DNA of 64,000 bases from Brachypodium distachyon (taxonomy: Eukaryota; Streptophyta; Magnoliopsida; Poales; Poaceae). The stretch is taken from NCBI RefSeq assembly GCF_000005505.3, contig NC_016132.3, positions 7,192,001 through 7,256,000 of the forward strand, written 5' to 3'. Shown here piece by piece: positions 36,801-47,110 of the stretch (position 1 is its first letter; every line of letters starts with the position of its first letter). Both the position numbers and the translations under genes were made by a program. The notes under the pieces were generated by a model. The model was not told the origin of the DNA and ran no database searches. It was given only the letters and a program-made list of their open reading frames with translations.

Positions 36801-37338
36801 TTTGGAAGCATGGTTCCCTGCATCCAAAACCTACAGAGAATTAGTGTCCTGTTCAAATTGCACAGACTATCAAGCAAGGAGGCTTGGAATAGGCTTTGGC
36901 CAGAAAAAGGTATGATTTTGTTTCAACTGTGTGCTGGTATGACTCTGCTTTATTTCTGCTACTCTGGATCAAAATGTCTGATCAGTTATCACCACCTATA
37001 TTTGTTAAAATTGCAGAATGATGAGCAATCCAAGCAGTTTGTTCATATGTTGAATTCTACGCTGACTGCAACTGAGAGGACCCTTTGCTGTATTCTGGAG
37101 AACTACCAGAAGGAGGATGGTGTTGAAGTGCCGAAGGCACTGCGACCATTCATGGGTGGAATAGACTTTCTTCCTTTCAAGAAACCTCTTGATAGCAAAC
37201 AAGCTGCTGACTCCAAGCCCACTAAGTCTAAACCTAAGGTATTTCCGTGCTTCTACTTTTTCTGTTTTTTAGGACAATATATTAATCCATAGTCTGAGTT
37301 TTCCTTTTTGTCCTCCCTGTCAGGGAAATGCTGCTTGA
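30265..37338 (+). CDS. SerRS: Seryl-tRNA synthetase, cytosolic (class II)
   Basis: It charges tRNA-Ser with serine using ATP, in the cytosol. Ten exons are read: 30265-30397, 30486-30556, 30650-30811, 31160-31265, 35674-35867, 36277-36380, 36449-36632, 36730-36909, 37017-37238 and 37324-37338, giving 456 residues, with phases agreeing throughout. The N-terminal long coiled-coil arm that grips tRNA-Ser (residues about 10-110; MLDINLFR start, EWRQRQFELD, then [12 protein letters not shown]) is followed by the class II core. Motif 2 is around [24 protein letters not shown]; motif 3 is around [20 protein letters not shown]. The substrate-binding segment TSEQPLCAY and the [12 protein letters not shown] stretch are intact. 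The C-terminus is a short Lys-rich tail. Intron 4 (31266-35673, 4.4 kb) is swollen by transposons and simple repeats. No organelle transit peptide is visible, which supports the cytosolic form. Confidence 0.97.
31266..33520. other. First half of SerRS intron 4: unique DNA plus repeat remnants
   Basis: AATGCCCGTGCATT occurs at 31669 and 31782 within an AT-rich block. Such CCCGTGCATTGCAACGG words are common in grass MITE/MULE ends, but no complete element was delimited. The stretch also includes the interrupted TA microsatellite at 32959. Confidence 0.4.
32959..33030. repeat. Interrupted (TA)n microsatellite
   Basis: TA dinucleotide runs are broken at least three times by GGCA, making a higher-order unit (TA)n-GGCA of variable length. 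It lies within SerRS intron 4 and is likely polymorphic. Confidence 0.85.
33632..34545. mobile_element. MULE-like element with captured sequence in SerRS intron 4
   Basis: About 110 bases at the left (GGGGCCCACTTATCAGGTTG, ACGCTGGACTTTGG, ACCGGACCGG) recur inverted at the right (34428-34540: CCAAAGTCCAGC, CAGCCTGTAAAGTGGGCCCC). Outward the match reaches CAAATCTGA and an A/T-rich stretch and then stops, so the outer end at the right is lost or replaced. The interior holds a (CT)n tract and a piece that reads like coding sequence ([17 protein letters not shown], 34247-34301). The target duplication was not identified. Confidence 0.55.
33848..33877. repeat. (CT)n microsatellite
   Basis: About 15 CT units in a row lie inside the MULE-like element of SerRS intron 4. 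Confidence 0.9.
34542..35180. other. GC-rich block in SerRS intron 4, possible captured exon
   Basis: At 34548-34647 the plus strand reads like protein ([19 protein letters not shown], then [13 protein letters not shown]), beginning right at the truncated end of the MULE-like element. I do not recognise the protein. A run of 13 G lies at 34711-34723. The rest is GC-rich with no clear frame. It could be transduplicated gene sequence. Confidence 0.35.
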
Positions 37339-37693
37339 GCTGTAAGAGGGGTGATATTTCCGTCAGGCGGCTAATGATGCATCCTTTTATTAAACTGTTG
37401 TTCGTTTGTAGCATGATCATGATGTTAAAGTTTAGGTGTCCATTTTGGTTGCTTTGGTTACAACATGATTGCAATCAAGGATATTTGCACACAATTTACA
37501 AGAAATATTAGTGGTTATGATAATTTTCGTGTTACACTAATTGATTGATTATAGAGCACCACTGTAAAAGTGTACAATGTTGAAAACTTAATTTATTTGT
37601 TCAATGATCTGATGTGCATATATCACAACAAATTACCTGAGTAGCAATGGCACTTGTGGGACAGAAAGGCCATGAGCTACAAAGGAGAAATAA
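37339..37693. other. 3' UTR and spacer after SerRS
   Basis: AT-rich sequence follows the stop codon and probably contains the SerRS polyadenylation region. No gene or complete element was recognised before the LINE relic. Confidence 0.4.
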
Positions 37694-37992
37694 AAATGCC
37701 CAAGACTCTCATTGCTGATGTCGAAGCCGCTGAGTAGCAATTGGAAGATGGAGTAGCAATTGGAAGATGGACTTCGTTGCGCCGCTGAAGCTTATGCTGT
37801 AAAGATTGGCTTGGAACTAGCAGTCTTAGCTGGCTGTTCTCGCGTCCTGATCAATTCCGACTCGATGGATGTTGTTGCCGTGAATCAAATAGGGTTGCCC
37901 ATGAATTAGCTCAGCTGCTCGGAGAATGTAACTCTTGTTTTCAAATGAATAAAAGAGGTATTTTTGCGGTAAAAAATAAATGCCCAAGACTC
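37694..37992 (+). mobile_element. 5'-truncated LINE relic with RNase H fragment
   Basis: AAATGCCCAAGACTC occurs at 37694-37708 and 37978-37992 as a perfect 15-base target duplication. Between them, a disrupted frame still reads EAYAVKIGLELAVLAGC and SRVLINSDSMDVV, followed by a frame break and VAHELAQLLG. This is the signature of the RNase H domain at the 3' end of plant LINE open reading frames. The insert ends TTTTTGCGGTAAAAAAT. Length and truncation fit target-primed reverse transcription. Confidence 0.75.
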
Positions 37993-38643
37993 CCCTCAAC
38001 CCCAGGTGTCAATGCGCTGCCACCGCCACCTGAGAGGTGCATCGATGCCAGGCAAGGTTGGAAAGGTTGCGATGATTGTGCCACTGCGCAAAGCCATTAC
38101 CGTCACTCCAGTTTGATCTTTGTTCATGCATCGGATAATTTACCCTTGTGTTATCTACACGCAAAACGTGCTACAGATTTACTAGTCTGTCAGATAAGGC
38201 TGTTTCTCCATGCTCCAGGCTTTCACTGCTCGATGTTACTGTAGCCCTTGAATTTATTCCAGCCAGTTACATTTGGATAGCTTTCAGACCCCTGTCTTTG
38301 CAGCAGGATAGCATGTGCTTCTGCCCCAGTCACATTTGAATTCGACTTACCTTTTCCTTTTTATTTCAAAATAAATTAATCTGGATATGGAATTACACAC
38401 TATCCTGCCAATCCTGGATTCCTGGTAAACTTTACTATCTGGTTTGGGATATAAAAGTATCTCCACTCGTCCCGCCCATTGGTGCCCGGCCTTTCAGGGC
38501 TCGTCGCTATCCAGCCCGCCCCCAATACTAAAATTCTATTTTGGCGAAAATTCATCAAAACAGGCGATATTTCATTAAGCCCGGCGACATTTCATTGAAA
38601 TTTGCGAAAATTTACAAAATTTTAAAGAAATTATACTAAAATC

Positions 38644-38970
38644 CTAGTCGTCGAGGCTTCTGATCCAGAAGTCGTCGTTGCTGCTATCGTTGTCGAAGTT
38701 GAAGTCGTCGTCAAGGACGATGACGCCGGGCTCCGGTTTCACCTTCGTCGCCGTCGCTGCCTTCTCCTTCGCCGCCTCGTCCTCGAGCCAGGCTTGGATG
38801 TCGGCCTCCGTGGCGGTGTAGCCGAGACGGCGGCGCTGCTCTGCCTCCTCCTGGCTGGCGTGCTGGGCGAGGCGAAAGCCGGGGAACTCCTCCGGGTCGT
38901 CCTCGCACCAGGCGCTCGTATTCGGTCTCCGGCGCTCATTCCGGATCAGGCTTCGGACATAGAAAGTCAC
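38644..38970 (-). pseudogene. Acidic hypothetical protein fragment, probably transposon-associated
   Basis: An open frame of 108 codons contains RRRPNTSAWCEDDPEEFPGF, then RLGYTATEADIQAWLEDEAA, then VKPEPGVIVLDDD and an Asp/Ser/Asn-rich C-terminus. The composition and the periodic Ala/Glu pattern look protein-like, and I associate such C-terminal pieces with repetitive grass hypothetical proteins. No start context, promoter or domain is evident. A Stowaway-like end (ACTTAATATGGGACGGAAGG) abuts it at 38970. I do not know its function; it may be a decayed fragment. Confidence 0.3.
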
Positions 38971-38993
38971 TTAATATGGGACGGAAGGAGTAA
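38966..38993. mobile_element. Stowaway MITE end fragment
   Basis: GTCACTTAATATGGGACGGA followed by AGGAGTA matches the right end of the element at 3156-3267. No left half is present, so it is a truncated copy. Confidence 0.5.
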
Positions 38994-39180
38994 ATTACAT
39001 TTTTTTTCAATAAAGTTGTTGGTTAAATTGTTATCTCAAATATCTGCGAAAATGTGGGAGTAAATCGCTCGCAAAAGCTCCCATAAGATTCTTGCAAAAT
39101 TCCTGATCGCAAACGAGTGAAGAAGGCAGAGACGCCAAAGGAGGGAGAGAAGCGGAGGAAGAAAAGGGCAGACGCGGAAG

Positions 39181-41051
39181 ATGCCGTTGGGCAAGTACTA
39201 CTGCGACTATTGCGACAAGGAGTTCCAGGACACCGCCGCCGCTCGCAGGCGCCACCTGCAGGGCGCGCAGCACCACCGCGCCCGCGCCCTCTGGTACGAT
39301 TCCGTCCGCCGCCAAGGTGCGTCCCCTCGTTGCCTGTATCTGTCGCGCATTCCCTCGAACAGCTTGGCGACGCCCGCTCTTCTCAGTCCTAAAACCTAAA
39401 CCGTCTTCTTCGGCAGAGTCCATCGGCGGCGCTTCTCCCTTCCTCCAGCACGACGCTGCGATCCTCGGCAAAGGTGTCTGCAACCACTTCGTCCGCACGG
39501 TGTGTTCCGGATTGCTTCTCAATTCTTACTCATCACCTTGTGTTGACTGCCAGTTTTAGCTACGGTATCCCATGTGGCCAACTGTATATGCGCAGCGTTT
39601 TGTGGAATTCTCCCTTCGTTCCCATTTTCAAGCAATCACCGTTCCTCTCCAAATACTTCCGTTGCTCAATGCACTCTTGTTTAGTTTGCTTCTTGATGAT
39701 GTTGCAGGGCACATGCAAGTTTGGGGATTCATGCAGGTACTTCCATCCGAAGCCACATGCTGTTAACCCAGCATCAGCTCCGTCTGGTGAGTTTGCTTTC
39801 ATGTCCTCTCTTTCTTATATTTTGGTACTATGGGTTAGAGGTCGGTGCTTCATTCATATGTTTACAAGATGTATCTACAGTCGGATGCAACTTGGCATAT
39901 CCTAAACACTTGCTTCGCAGTGCTAAACTTGATTTCTTAAGTGAGTCCATATTGGGTTGTCTGGTGGATAACTGTCTCGCTTTGGGTTTTTTGTTACACT
40001 TGTGTAGAATTCAAGCAATAGTACTTGTTTCTTCACATGCTTTTTTCTTTATCACAGGAGGCATAGTTCTATGCACATAAAATTTGTTTGGATGTACCTG
40101 TAGCCTCATAGACTACTATTCTTTCTTCCATGGAGTGTAGATAGGAAGGGTATTAAGCGAGTTATGCTCGAATTGTTAGAATTTGAGACTACTTTTTTTT
40201 TGGAGATGTATTGTAACTATCATATATCTAATTAGCTATTGCTACATCATAGTGCTTAAATACCGAACATTTTATTTTTACATGGTAAAGGCGTAAAGCA
40301 ATACTTCATGATTGGATTTTGTCCCTGTGTAGGCCTCATATTTTGAATTTCCTTACATACTATTCAGGGCCTGTCACTGGAGTGATGGTGCAACAGTCTA
40401 ATTTTCTTGGGACTCAACCCAGTATTGTTGGATACCAGGCAGCGGAAATAAGTTCTTTCTCAGGTGATCTGATTGTTGAATGAGAGTCGGTGCCATACAT
40501 TATACTCCATTAAATTTTCTGGCAACCACTTAATAACAAAATTATGATATGTGAAAATCTATCTGCTCATCATGTTTTCTTTTTGGTCAGTTGTCATGCC
40601 TGTATAAAACCCATGATGTGCAATCATTGTATCTAATCCTTTGCATGCTGGTGGGTCCATTTGTTTGTGCCTCCCAATAACTAATTAGGTGCTGTTTTGA
40701 ATGGTTGGAGGCAATTCGTCTGTCTGTTGGTGCTTTCGGTGACCAATAATGAGTAGATATTAAAGTACTTGAGTAATTTGGTTTACTTAACATTCAATCT
40801 GTTGTCAGCTTCCTCTAGTCATGGAAACTATTCATGAGAACTTTTTCGCAAACACTTGACAGGGTAGCATAAATGTTTGATCGTACTTGATCACTTCAAT
40901 TATCTTCCCTTTGATGATGACGTATTCCATTCTGTGGCATTTCACAGGGAACATACTAGGCGGGCACACTTCTTGGGGCAACTTACCTCCATCTCTGCAA
41001 CCTCCCCCTGATGGCGGTCATCCTTCGCTTCCTTTTATCGACTGGGGCTGA
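39181..41051 (+). CDS. U11/U12 snRNP 20 kDa protein (ZMAT5-type, C2H2 + CCCH fingers)
   Basis: The family is a component of the minor (U12-type) spliceosome in the nucleus. Five exons are read: 39181-39316, 39417-39499, 39708-39786, 40368-40463 and 40948-41051, giving 165 residues with consistent phases. An N-terminal U1C-like C2H2 finger (KYYCDYCDKEF...RRRHLQGAQHH) is followed by WYDSVRR. A CCCH finger (CNHFVRTGTCKFGDSCRYFH) spans the exon 2/3 junction, and the tail ends LPPSLQPPPDGG...PFIDWG, closely matching the LPPSL-PPPGGW...WG tail I remember from vertebrate 20K. The start was chosen because the finger follows immediately. The 5' part is duplicated 9.5 kb upstream. Annotations of plant homologues often say only 'CCCH zinc finger protein'. 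Length is near the vertebrate protein (about 170). Confidence 0.88.
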
Positions 41052-43050
41052 AGTGTCCTCTCTCTGAAATGCGATCCGTTTATGATGTAGAATCATTGAT
41101 CATAAAATGAATGGAGGAAATTTCACCCGCAATGAGTGGTTGCTTGCTATATGCAAACGGTTTTACTGGGAGTGAGATAGGTCTGATATGTTGAACATTT
41201 GTATTAGCTATCCAAGAAATCAACGGAACTTTTCTCACACAGAATACTTTATTTTAGGAAATCATAGACACATAATACATTTGGAATGCAGGGCAAGCCA
41301 TCTTCATTGGAGACTGCAGGCACTCTAGTTATTAATCTGAAAAATGCTTGTCTGACCGAATATGCTCAGATCATCTGCATCCAAGCTGATTGGCGGTCAG
41401 TCCGGGACCATCGCAAGCAGGTGACCAGCCACCGTTCTTCTTCCATGTTGTCGTCATGGTTCCTGCATCCCTGGTATGCCACCAGATGCTTTGGGGAAAA
41501 CATCTCTGGCTGCTTTCCCTCCTCTGGTGCCTCTTCGACACCGAGAAGCCCCTTGTCGGAGACACCAACAATTGCTCGCAGCAGAAGGAGCAGGGAAGCC
41601 ATAGATTTTGATCAATGCAGACTGCTGCTGCTGCCTGGCTGGTGAACTTGGAATGATGGCAGCAACAATGCTCAAGCAGCAGCTACATATAGTGAGCTGT
41701 GCGTTTTTTTCTTACTGGTTTCAGGTGAATTTGCATTTCGTGCAAGACATCTGTTTTGGGTGGGAGGACTTTGTTTTCCTTCCTGTCCGATCACAGAAAG
41801 GTTATGGTCTGGGTTATGGTTGTTGTGCTGTGTTTTGTTAGACTGTAGGTGAGCCATTTAGGGTGTGGTTGGTACTGATATCGTGGAAAACACACTGCTA
41901 ACTCTTTTCACCGTGTCAAGTGTTTGTTCATCCAACATTCTAGTTGGGATTTTAGGTGGAGAACTTTTATCTCTTGTACAAGAACTTTGTTTCTTTTCCT
42001 TTCTTGCATATGGTTTTGGCGTGTAAACGTCTTGTTATTACCTAATGAAATTCTTTGCCCGTTCATTGGATTCGTGCACTGCATTGACCAGTTGAGTATA
42101 CGTCTTGACAAAGCTCTTCTGGCCGTACGAACTGCTGGTCCAAGACAGCCCATTTTCTAAGAAATGCTTTCACAAGAACGTCTACAATGTTCTTACCAAT
42201 CGAAGTTTCTTTCATTAGCCAAAAGCATGCCAGTTATCAAGGTCGATGTCTTTCTGAACCCAATATTTAGGCTAATCTAACGTGAGCAGAGAGCGGAGCG
42301 CCCAGTATGGCAAGGTGTGGCACCTGCCATACCTTGCTTTGGTGCACCATTAGATTAGGGTCTCTCATAATTTCTGTTTCGTGGAGGAGAACTGGAAGAA
42401 GAGATAGAAGATGACGGTGTTCTGGGCTTATGGGTCTTGCACTCTTGCTTGGGCAGTGGGTTTCCCTTTTCCAGTTTCCGACCGGAAAAAAGAGTCCGCT
42501 TCCACGATTCCTGTAATCCTGTTCTTCTCGCCTTTCTCCTAAAATCATTTGATCGGCTGTGCACTAGGACTCTACAACGAAGTCACGCACTAGACTAATT
42601 AAGTAGGTCTCAGAAATTTTATAATTTAGATGACACTACTAATGTGAGACAGGTTGTTGTTATTGTTCTTTGTACGAATATATTGAATAAATTTGTGGAG
42701 ATTTTTGTTTAGGCTTCACTTAGCCAAGTATTTTTTCCATAGAGACATGTACGCTAAAAAAATATATCTTTTGCCATGTCAATTAAATATCCTAAAACAT
42801 AACGCGCTGACGTTTTTTATCTGGCTGATTCGCGCGCACGGAAGCAATTGGTCCAGCGCTGCCTCGCGTTCCAGTTTGGTGCTAGTTGGGAGTGCGGAGG
42901 GTGTAGCTGGATGTGATCAACTTTCTTTGTACTAGTCCATTTTCAAGGTTTAAATGTTTTGTAGATCAAATCGTCAGTCTGATTTATATTCTGTTTTCAC
43001 CGGTTGCTTCGTATCGACGATAGCTTTAAATTTAGATCCGATTTTGATAT
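41052..43050. other. 3' flank of U11/U12-20K and spacer
   Basis: No protein family was recognised. A near-perfect hairpin lies at 42304-42334 (AGTATGGCAAGGTG...CACCTGCCATACCT). Open frames near 41286-41860 overlap each other on both strands without domain resemblance. The sequence may include a long 3' UTR. Confidence 0.4.
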
Positions 43051-44280
43051 GTTTTGCCAAATGTTTTTTCGGTCAATTACGTTACCAATCGATAATACGA
43101 AAATTACCACCCTACTTTGAAAAAGTTGCCATGTGGTAATAGGGTGGCAACTTCATTAATTATTAGCTGGTAGCTTTCATGCATAAGTTACCATTCTATT
43201 TGTACGAAGTTGCCATGTGATAACTTGGTGTCAACAGAGTGTCAATTTCATATATTATCGGGCGATAACTTTTGAGATTGATTTTTTCCGTCGAACATAC
43301 CAATATGCATGAAGATATCACATGGTAACTTGTTACTAACTCGGTGATACTTTTGTATATTAGTCGATGGTACCTTTAGTGGAGAAATTACCAGCCTATT
43401 TTGCTTGAACTTACCGCATGGTTATTTGTTACTAACATGATGGTAACTTCATGCATTATTGGCTGGTAACTTTTAGGCCGAAAAAAATGTTGTTCAAACA
43501 TACCAATATGGGATTTAGTTTCGAAGATCTAGTCGAGACAAACCTAACCGTAAAAACGGATCATAAAACAGGTACACATTTTCAGAGATAAGACATTTTG
43601 AAATTTGAAATCTCAAAAGATGTAGATGATGTCATCGAATTTGTCCATTAATGCATGCTTGCAAATAGTCACCATGTTGTCTCAAGTGTACGCGCGGGAT
43701 GAAATTTGTGGGCACGCTCGCGCATTAGCACATCCCATTCATAAACCAATCTTTTTTTTCAGACTCATTTGTTACCGGGTTCTCTTGGTTCGGTCACCAA
43801 GTTTATCGAGTTTTGTTACCAGGTTAGGCTAGGTTATAGTGAACATATTTTATGTGTTGAATTGTACCAGTAGATACTTTTTTTTTAAGATTTGGTCACC
43901 AGGTTTAGCGAGTCCTATTACTTCACTAGTATTCTCTAGGTTGGGCTCCTATAGTTGACACATTTTATGGTGTTTGATTATAGTTCCTAGGTATTTTAGA
44001 TTCAAGTCACTAGGTTTATTAAGTTCACTAACTAGGTTATTTTGGTTTGGTCATAGTCAACAGGTTTTCTAGTTTCAGTTACAGTCACTTCTCTTAATTA
44101 ATGAGATGAGGCAAAACTTTTGCCTTCGTTTCGAAAAATAATTATAGTCACACCGTGTTTTAGGATTAGTCACTAGGTTTTCTACTTTCAGTTACCAGGT
44201 TTTCGCATTAGTTCATAATCATCGTGTTTCTAGATCTGATAACCATTTCTTTAGATTTGGTCACCAAGTTTTTTTGTGCC
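43050..44280. repeat. Degenerate AT-rich repeat field (GTTACC / GGTAACTT motifs)
   Basis: Motifs like AAGTTGCCATGTGGTAA, GGTAACTTCATGCATTA and GCTGGTAACTTTTAGG recur about every 90-130 bases from 43110 to 43475. From 43770 to 44280 a second motif set (GGTCACCAGGTTT, GTTACCAGGTTTTC) recurs at 40-80 bases. The copies are diverged and non-coding. The pattern suggests an old tandem array. Confidence 0.55.
44086..44151 (+). mobile_element. Short LINE/SINE tail insertion
   Basis: ATGAGATGAGGCAAAACTTT followed by TGCCTTCGTTTCGAAAAAT is a tail I associate with abundant grass retroposons. It is bounded by TTACAGTCAC (44079-44088) and TTATAGTCAC (44142-44151), a 10-base duplication with one mismatch. 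It resembles a longer version of the poly(A) micro-insertions. Confidence 0.5.
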
Positions 44281-45935
44281 TACGTCGTCCTCTTGTAACA
44301 ACTATGGCCAATGGTCATTCTTGGGAATATTGAAATTCAAGAATATTCATGAGAAGGGTACATGAGAAATCTGCAGCAACTTTGGGAGTACTATTCACGC
44401 CTTCCACAGTGTGGCCGAACCACACTCAATCTTTTTTGTGCCACGTAACACCTCCATATACCAATCCTTCAACTCATATTTTGCTCCAACGTGCATACAT
44501 CGGTTTGTGTTTGGGGTAGGACCCATGTGAGATAAAGAACTCCATCCCTCGAAGATTACTTTGCACTGACTTTCTCCCCCTCATGAATACTTTAGATTTT
44601 TTTTATTCAACTTTTGGTTGTTTGCCTCGGTCCATATACATGGATCTGTTCATTGTTTTTGCTCCATGCTCCACATCCAATGGTATGCATCTGTCCATAA
44701 TAGCAAAAAGTAGAGTTTCAATCAGTAAAAGTAGTACATTAGAGAAGACCTCATATGTGATGCATCGAATGGTTGGTGGGTCAGCAATTTTTTTATAGAC
44801 TAAAACCTAGGCTTTGAGCCCTACTAGATTTGGGGTACAACCGTACATACAACCACCACCAACCATCCCACCAATTGTTGGTCCCCGCACTCTGGTCTAA
44901 TAAATTGTAATCGGCATATTTAAAGCATACAAACACTAATTGCTTAAGATAACATTATGAAATAATCTATCATTTGGCACTTATTGTTCATATTTGTTCA
45001 CAAACGGACACTCCTTGTACTTTGTATAAATTCCCTTGTGGTCATCAATAAATCCACTGGTTTTTCCTTAATCCCATTCTCCATTGCAATCTACGATTAC
45101 CCTCGATGTGTTATCAGGCACCTTTTCTCTATGGGGACATGGGGTGAGCCATTGGCCATGAGACATCAAGACGAATAGAAGGTCTCCTAATGTGCGCACT
45201 TGCTGTCCAGAGCCCGCGTTATCACCATATCAATCTTCAAACAAAGCAGAAAGAAAAGCGGTCTCCATAGATCGATTAACATACATGCACCAACTAATCA
45301 CTTCGTCATCTTTGGTTCAACCAGATGAACTAGCGTTTGCCAGTAGAAACGGAAGAACTAGCGCACTCATGTTATCTTCGGCAAAGACGACGAACGGCGC
45401 TGCTGCACAAAGAAGATAAAAAAAACAAAGAAGATCAAAACAACACAGAAGCCACATCAAGGCTACGCCTTGGCCGACTTCTCATTTTTAAGAAAAGACT
45501 GCTCCACTGCGCTGTAGGGGCAACACTCGGCAGCTATTTATCATCATCTGAAAATATGGCTATAAACAGACAATGTTTGTCTGTAATGGCAGGCGAAGGA
45601 CGAACTAAATTTTTGATGTGGCAAAACCGATAGCACGAGAGTGATAATCGATAATTCGGATGTCCAGAAGAGACTGCTTGTACAAGCTTTTATCTTTGTG
45701 GAACAGTGGTTTGAGTTAAATGAACCGTTGACACGCCTCAGGGTCGATCAAACCGCCGAAGTGTACCGAGATCTCTACGGGAGCAGAAAATAAGCCAGCC
45801 ATCTAGATCGAACGGTTGGAATGGTACGAAGTGACAAGACGGTGCTGGAACGCCGTTGATCCAAGATCCATCACGAACGGGCTCAACGCAACTTGCCACG
45901 TCTGCCACCGGCCACAACCCACAAGATAAGAAGAC
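44281..45935. other. Intergenic, no gene recognised
   Basis: AT-rich unique-looking sequence. At 45407-45435 ACAAAGAAGAT is repeated around seven A, a possible minimal poly(A) insertion or simple slippage. The last 200 bases are probably promoter and leader of the INSIG-like gene. Confidence 0.4.
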
Positions 45936-47110
45936 ATGCTCGCCGTGCTTGCCGCCGGCGGCGCCGCTCCGACACCGCCGCGATTCTCCTCCCCCTCGCG
46001 CCGGCGCAAGCCAGCGGAACGGGTACGCTTGCCCCGGCCCGCCCGCGTCCTGCAGAACGGCGGGGGCGGGCGCAGCCCTCTGGGCCCTGCCTGGCCCGCC
46101 GTCTCCGCGGCCCTCTTCGGCGCCGGGTTCCTCCTCGGCCCGCTCCTGGACGGCATCCACTCCCGCGTGGGCCTCCAGCTCTACCGCAACGGCGCCCTCG
46201 ACCTCGGCCCCCTCCACACCCACATCCTGGTTGGTACATAAATCCCCCCTCGAACTCGATTCTTCCTTCAGCGCTTTACTGATTTTGATCTGATCAGCTG
46301 ATCTTGTTTGGTCGTTGCAGGTGCCGCCGCTGCTCGGGGCGTTCTACTGCACCGTGGGGATGCTCCAGCTGTTCCTGGACGAGAGGGCGGCGCCGCCCGC
46401 CAGATCCAAGGCCACCGGGAGCCCGCGCGACACGGCCACGTCGCTAATGTAATCATGTAACTCTTCGTTTTCTTGCGTTGGATGGGTCGTCTAGTCTGAA
46501 ATGAAAGACTTTCCTTCCGGGTGGCCTGAGGAGTGAGGAGCCCTGATGTGCATTTGCAGAGTGCTTGCCCTGTTCATCGAGCTCAGCGCGGAGCTGTACG
46601 GGGCGGGGGTGGCCAGCAACGTGGAGGCGTACGTGCTGTTCGCCGCCGCGGAGTTCGTCTGGCTCTTGCTCGAGGGCTCCTGGCTCGGCTTCGCCCTCGC
46701 GTGCCTCGTCGGCGTCGCCTGCCCTCTCGCCGAGGTCCCACTCATCAAGTAATTGGCTTATCCTTCCGATTGCATGTCAGCTTTGATCTTAAAAGGCATC
46801 ACGGATGACATGTTTTTGCTGCTACTGGTGCAGGTTGTTGGAGTGCTGGAGCTATCCCGACGCCGACGTACAACTGTTTGGCACGGTAGTTAACGACCAT
46901 GCACCTAGCTACTGGCATCTTCCTCCACAGTCGATCGACATTGAGAGAAATCACTCACTCGAGACTGACGTCGGTCTGGTTTTCATGCAGGGGGTGATGA
47001 GCTGGACGACGACGTGCTACTTCGTGTACACGCCGTTCCTGGTGAACCTGGCGAGATTGCTCAAGTCGCGGCTGGCGGCCCAGGGGAAGGAAGATGCAGA
47101 AGCTCCGTGA
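45936..47110 (+). CDS. INSIG-domain-like multi-pass membrane protein
   Basis: Five exons (45936-46229, 46321-46448, 46560-46748, 46834-46885, 46991-47110) encode 260 residues with consistent phases. The first 45 residues are Ala/Pro/Arg/Ser-rich and nearly lack acidic residues, like a plastid transit peptide. Four or more hydrophobic segments follow: [73 protein letters not shown] and [15 protein letters not shown]. The order and spacing (an ELSAELY-type helix, then W...EGSWLGF...) resemble INSIG proteins, which in animals retain sterol sensors in the ER. Plant proteins with this domain have no established role that I know of. The plastid signal and the INSIG similarity point to different compartments, so location is uncertain. 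The family call is from memory and moderate. Confidence 0.6.

Noticed and set aside
37940..38240. 99-codon frame (MNKRGIFAVKNKCPR...)
   Set aside because: It begins in the tail of the LINE relic and runs across its target duplication into spacer, so it is a chance frame.
41286..41860. Cluster of 60-119 codon frames after U11/U12-20K
   Set aside because: All six frames have similar lengths and none shows a domain. More likely 3' UTR and spacer.
45738..46293. Overlapping long frames on both strands at the INSIG-like first exon
   Set aside because: All but the 45936 frame are products of composition. Only that frame continues through spliced exons into a membrane protein.
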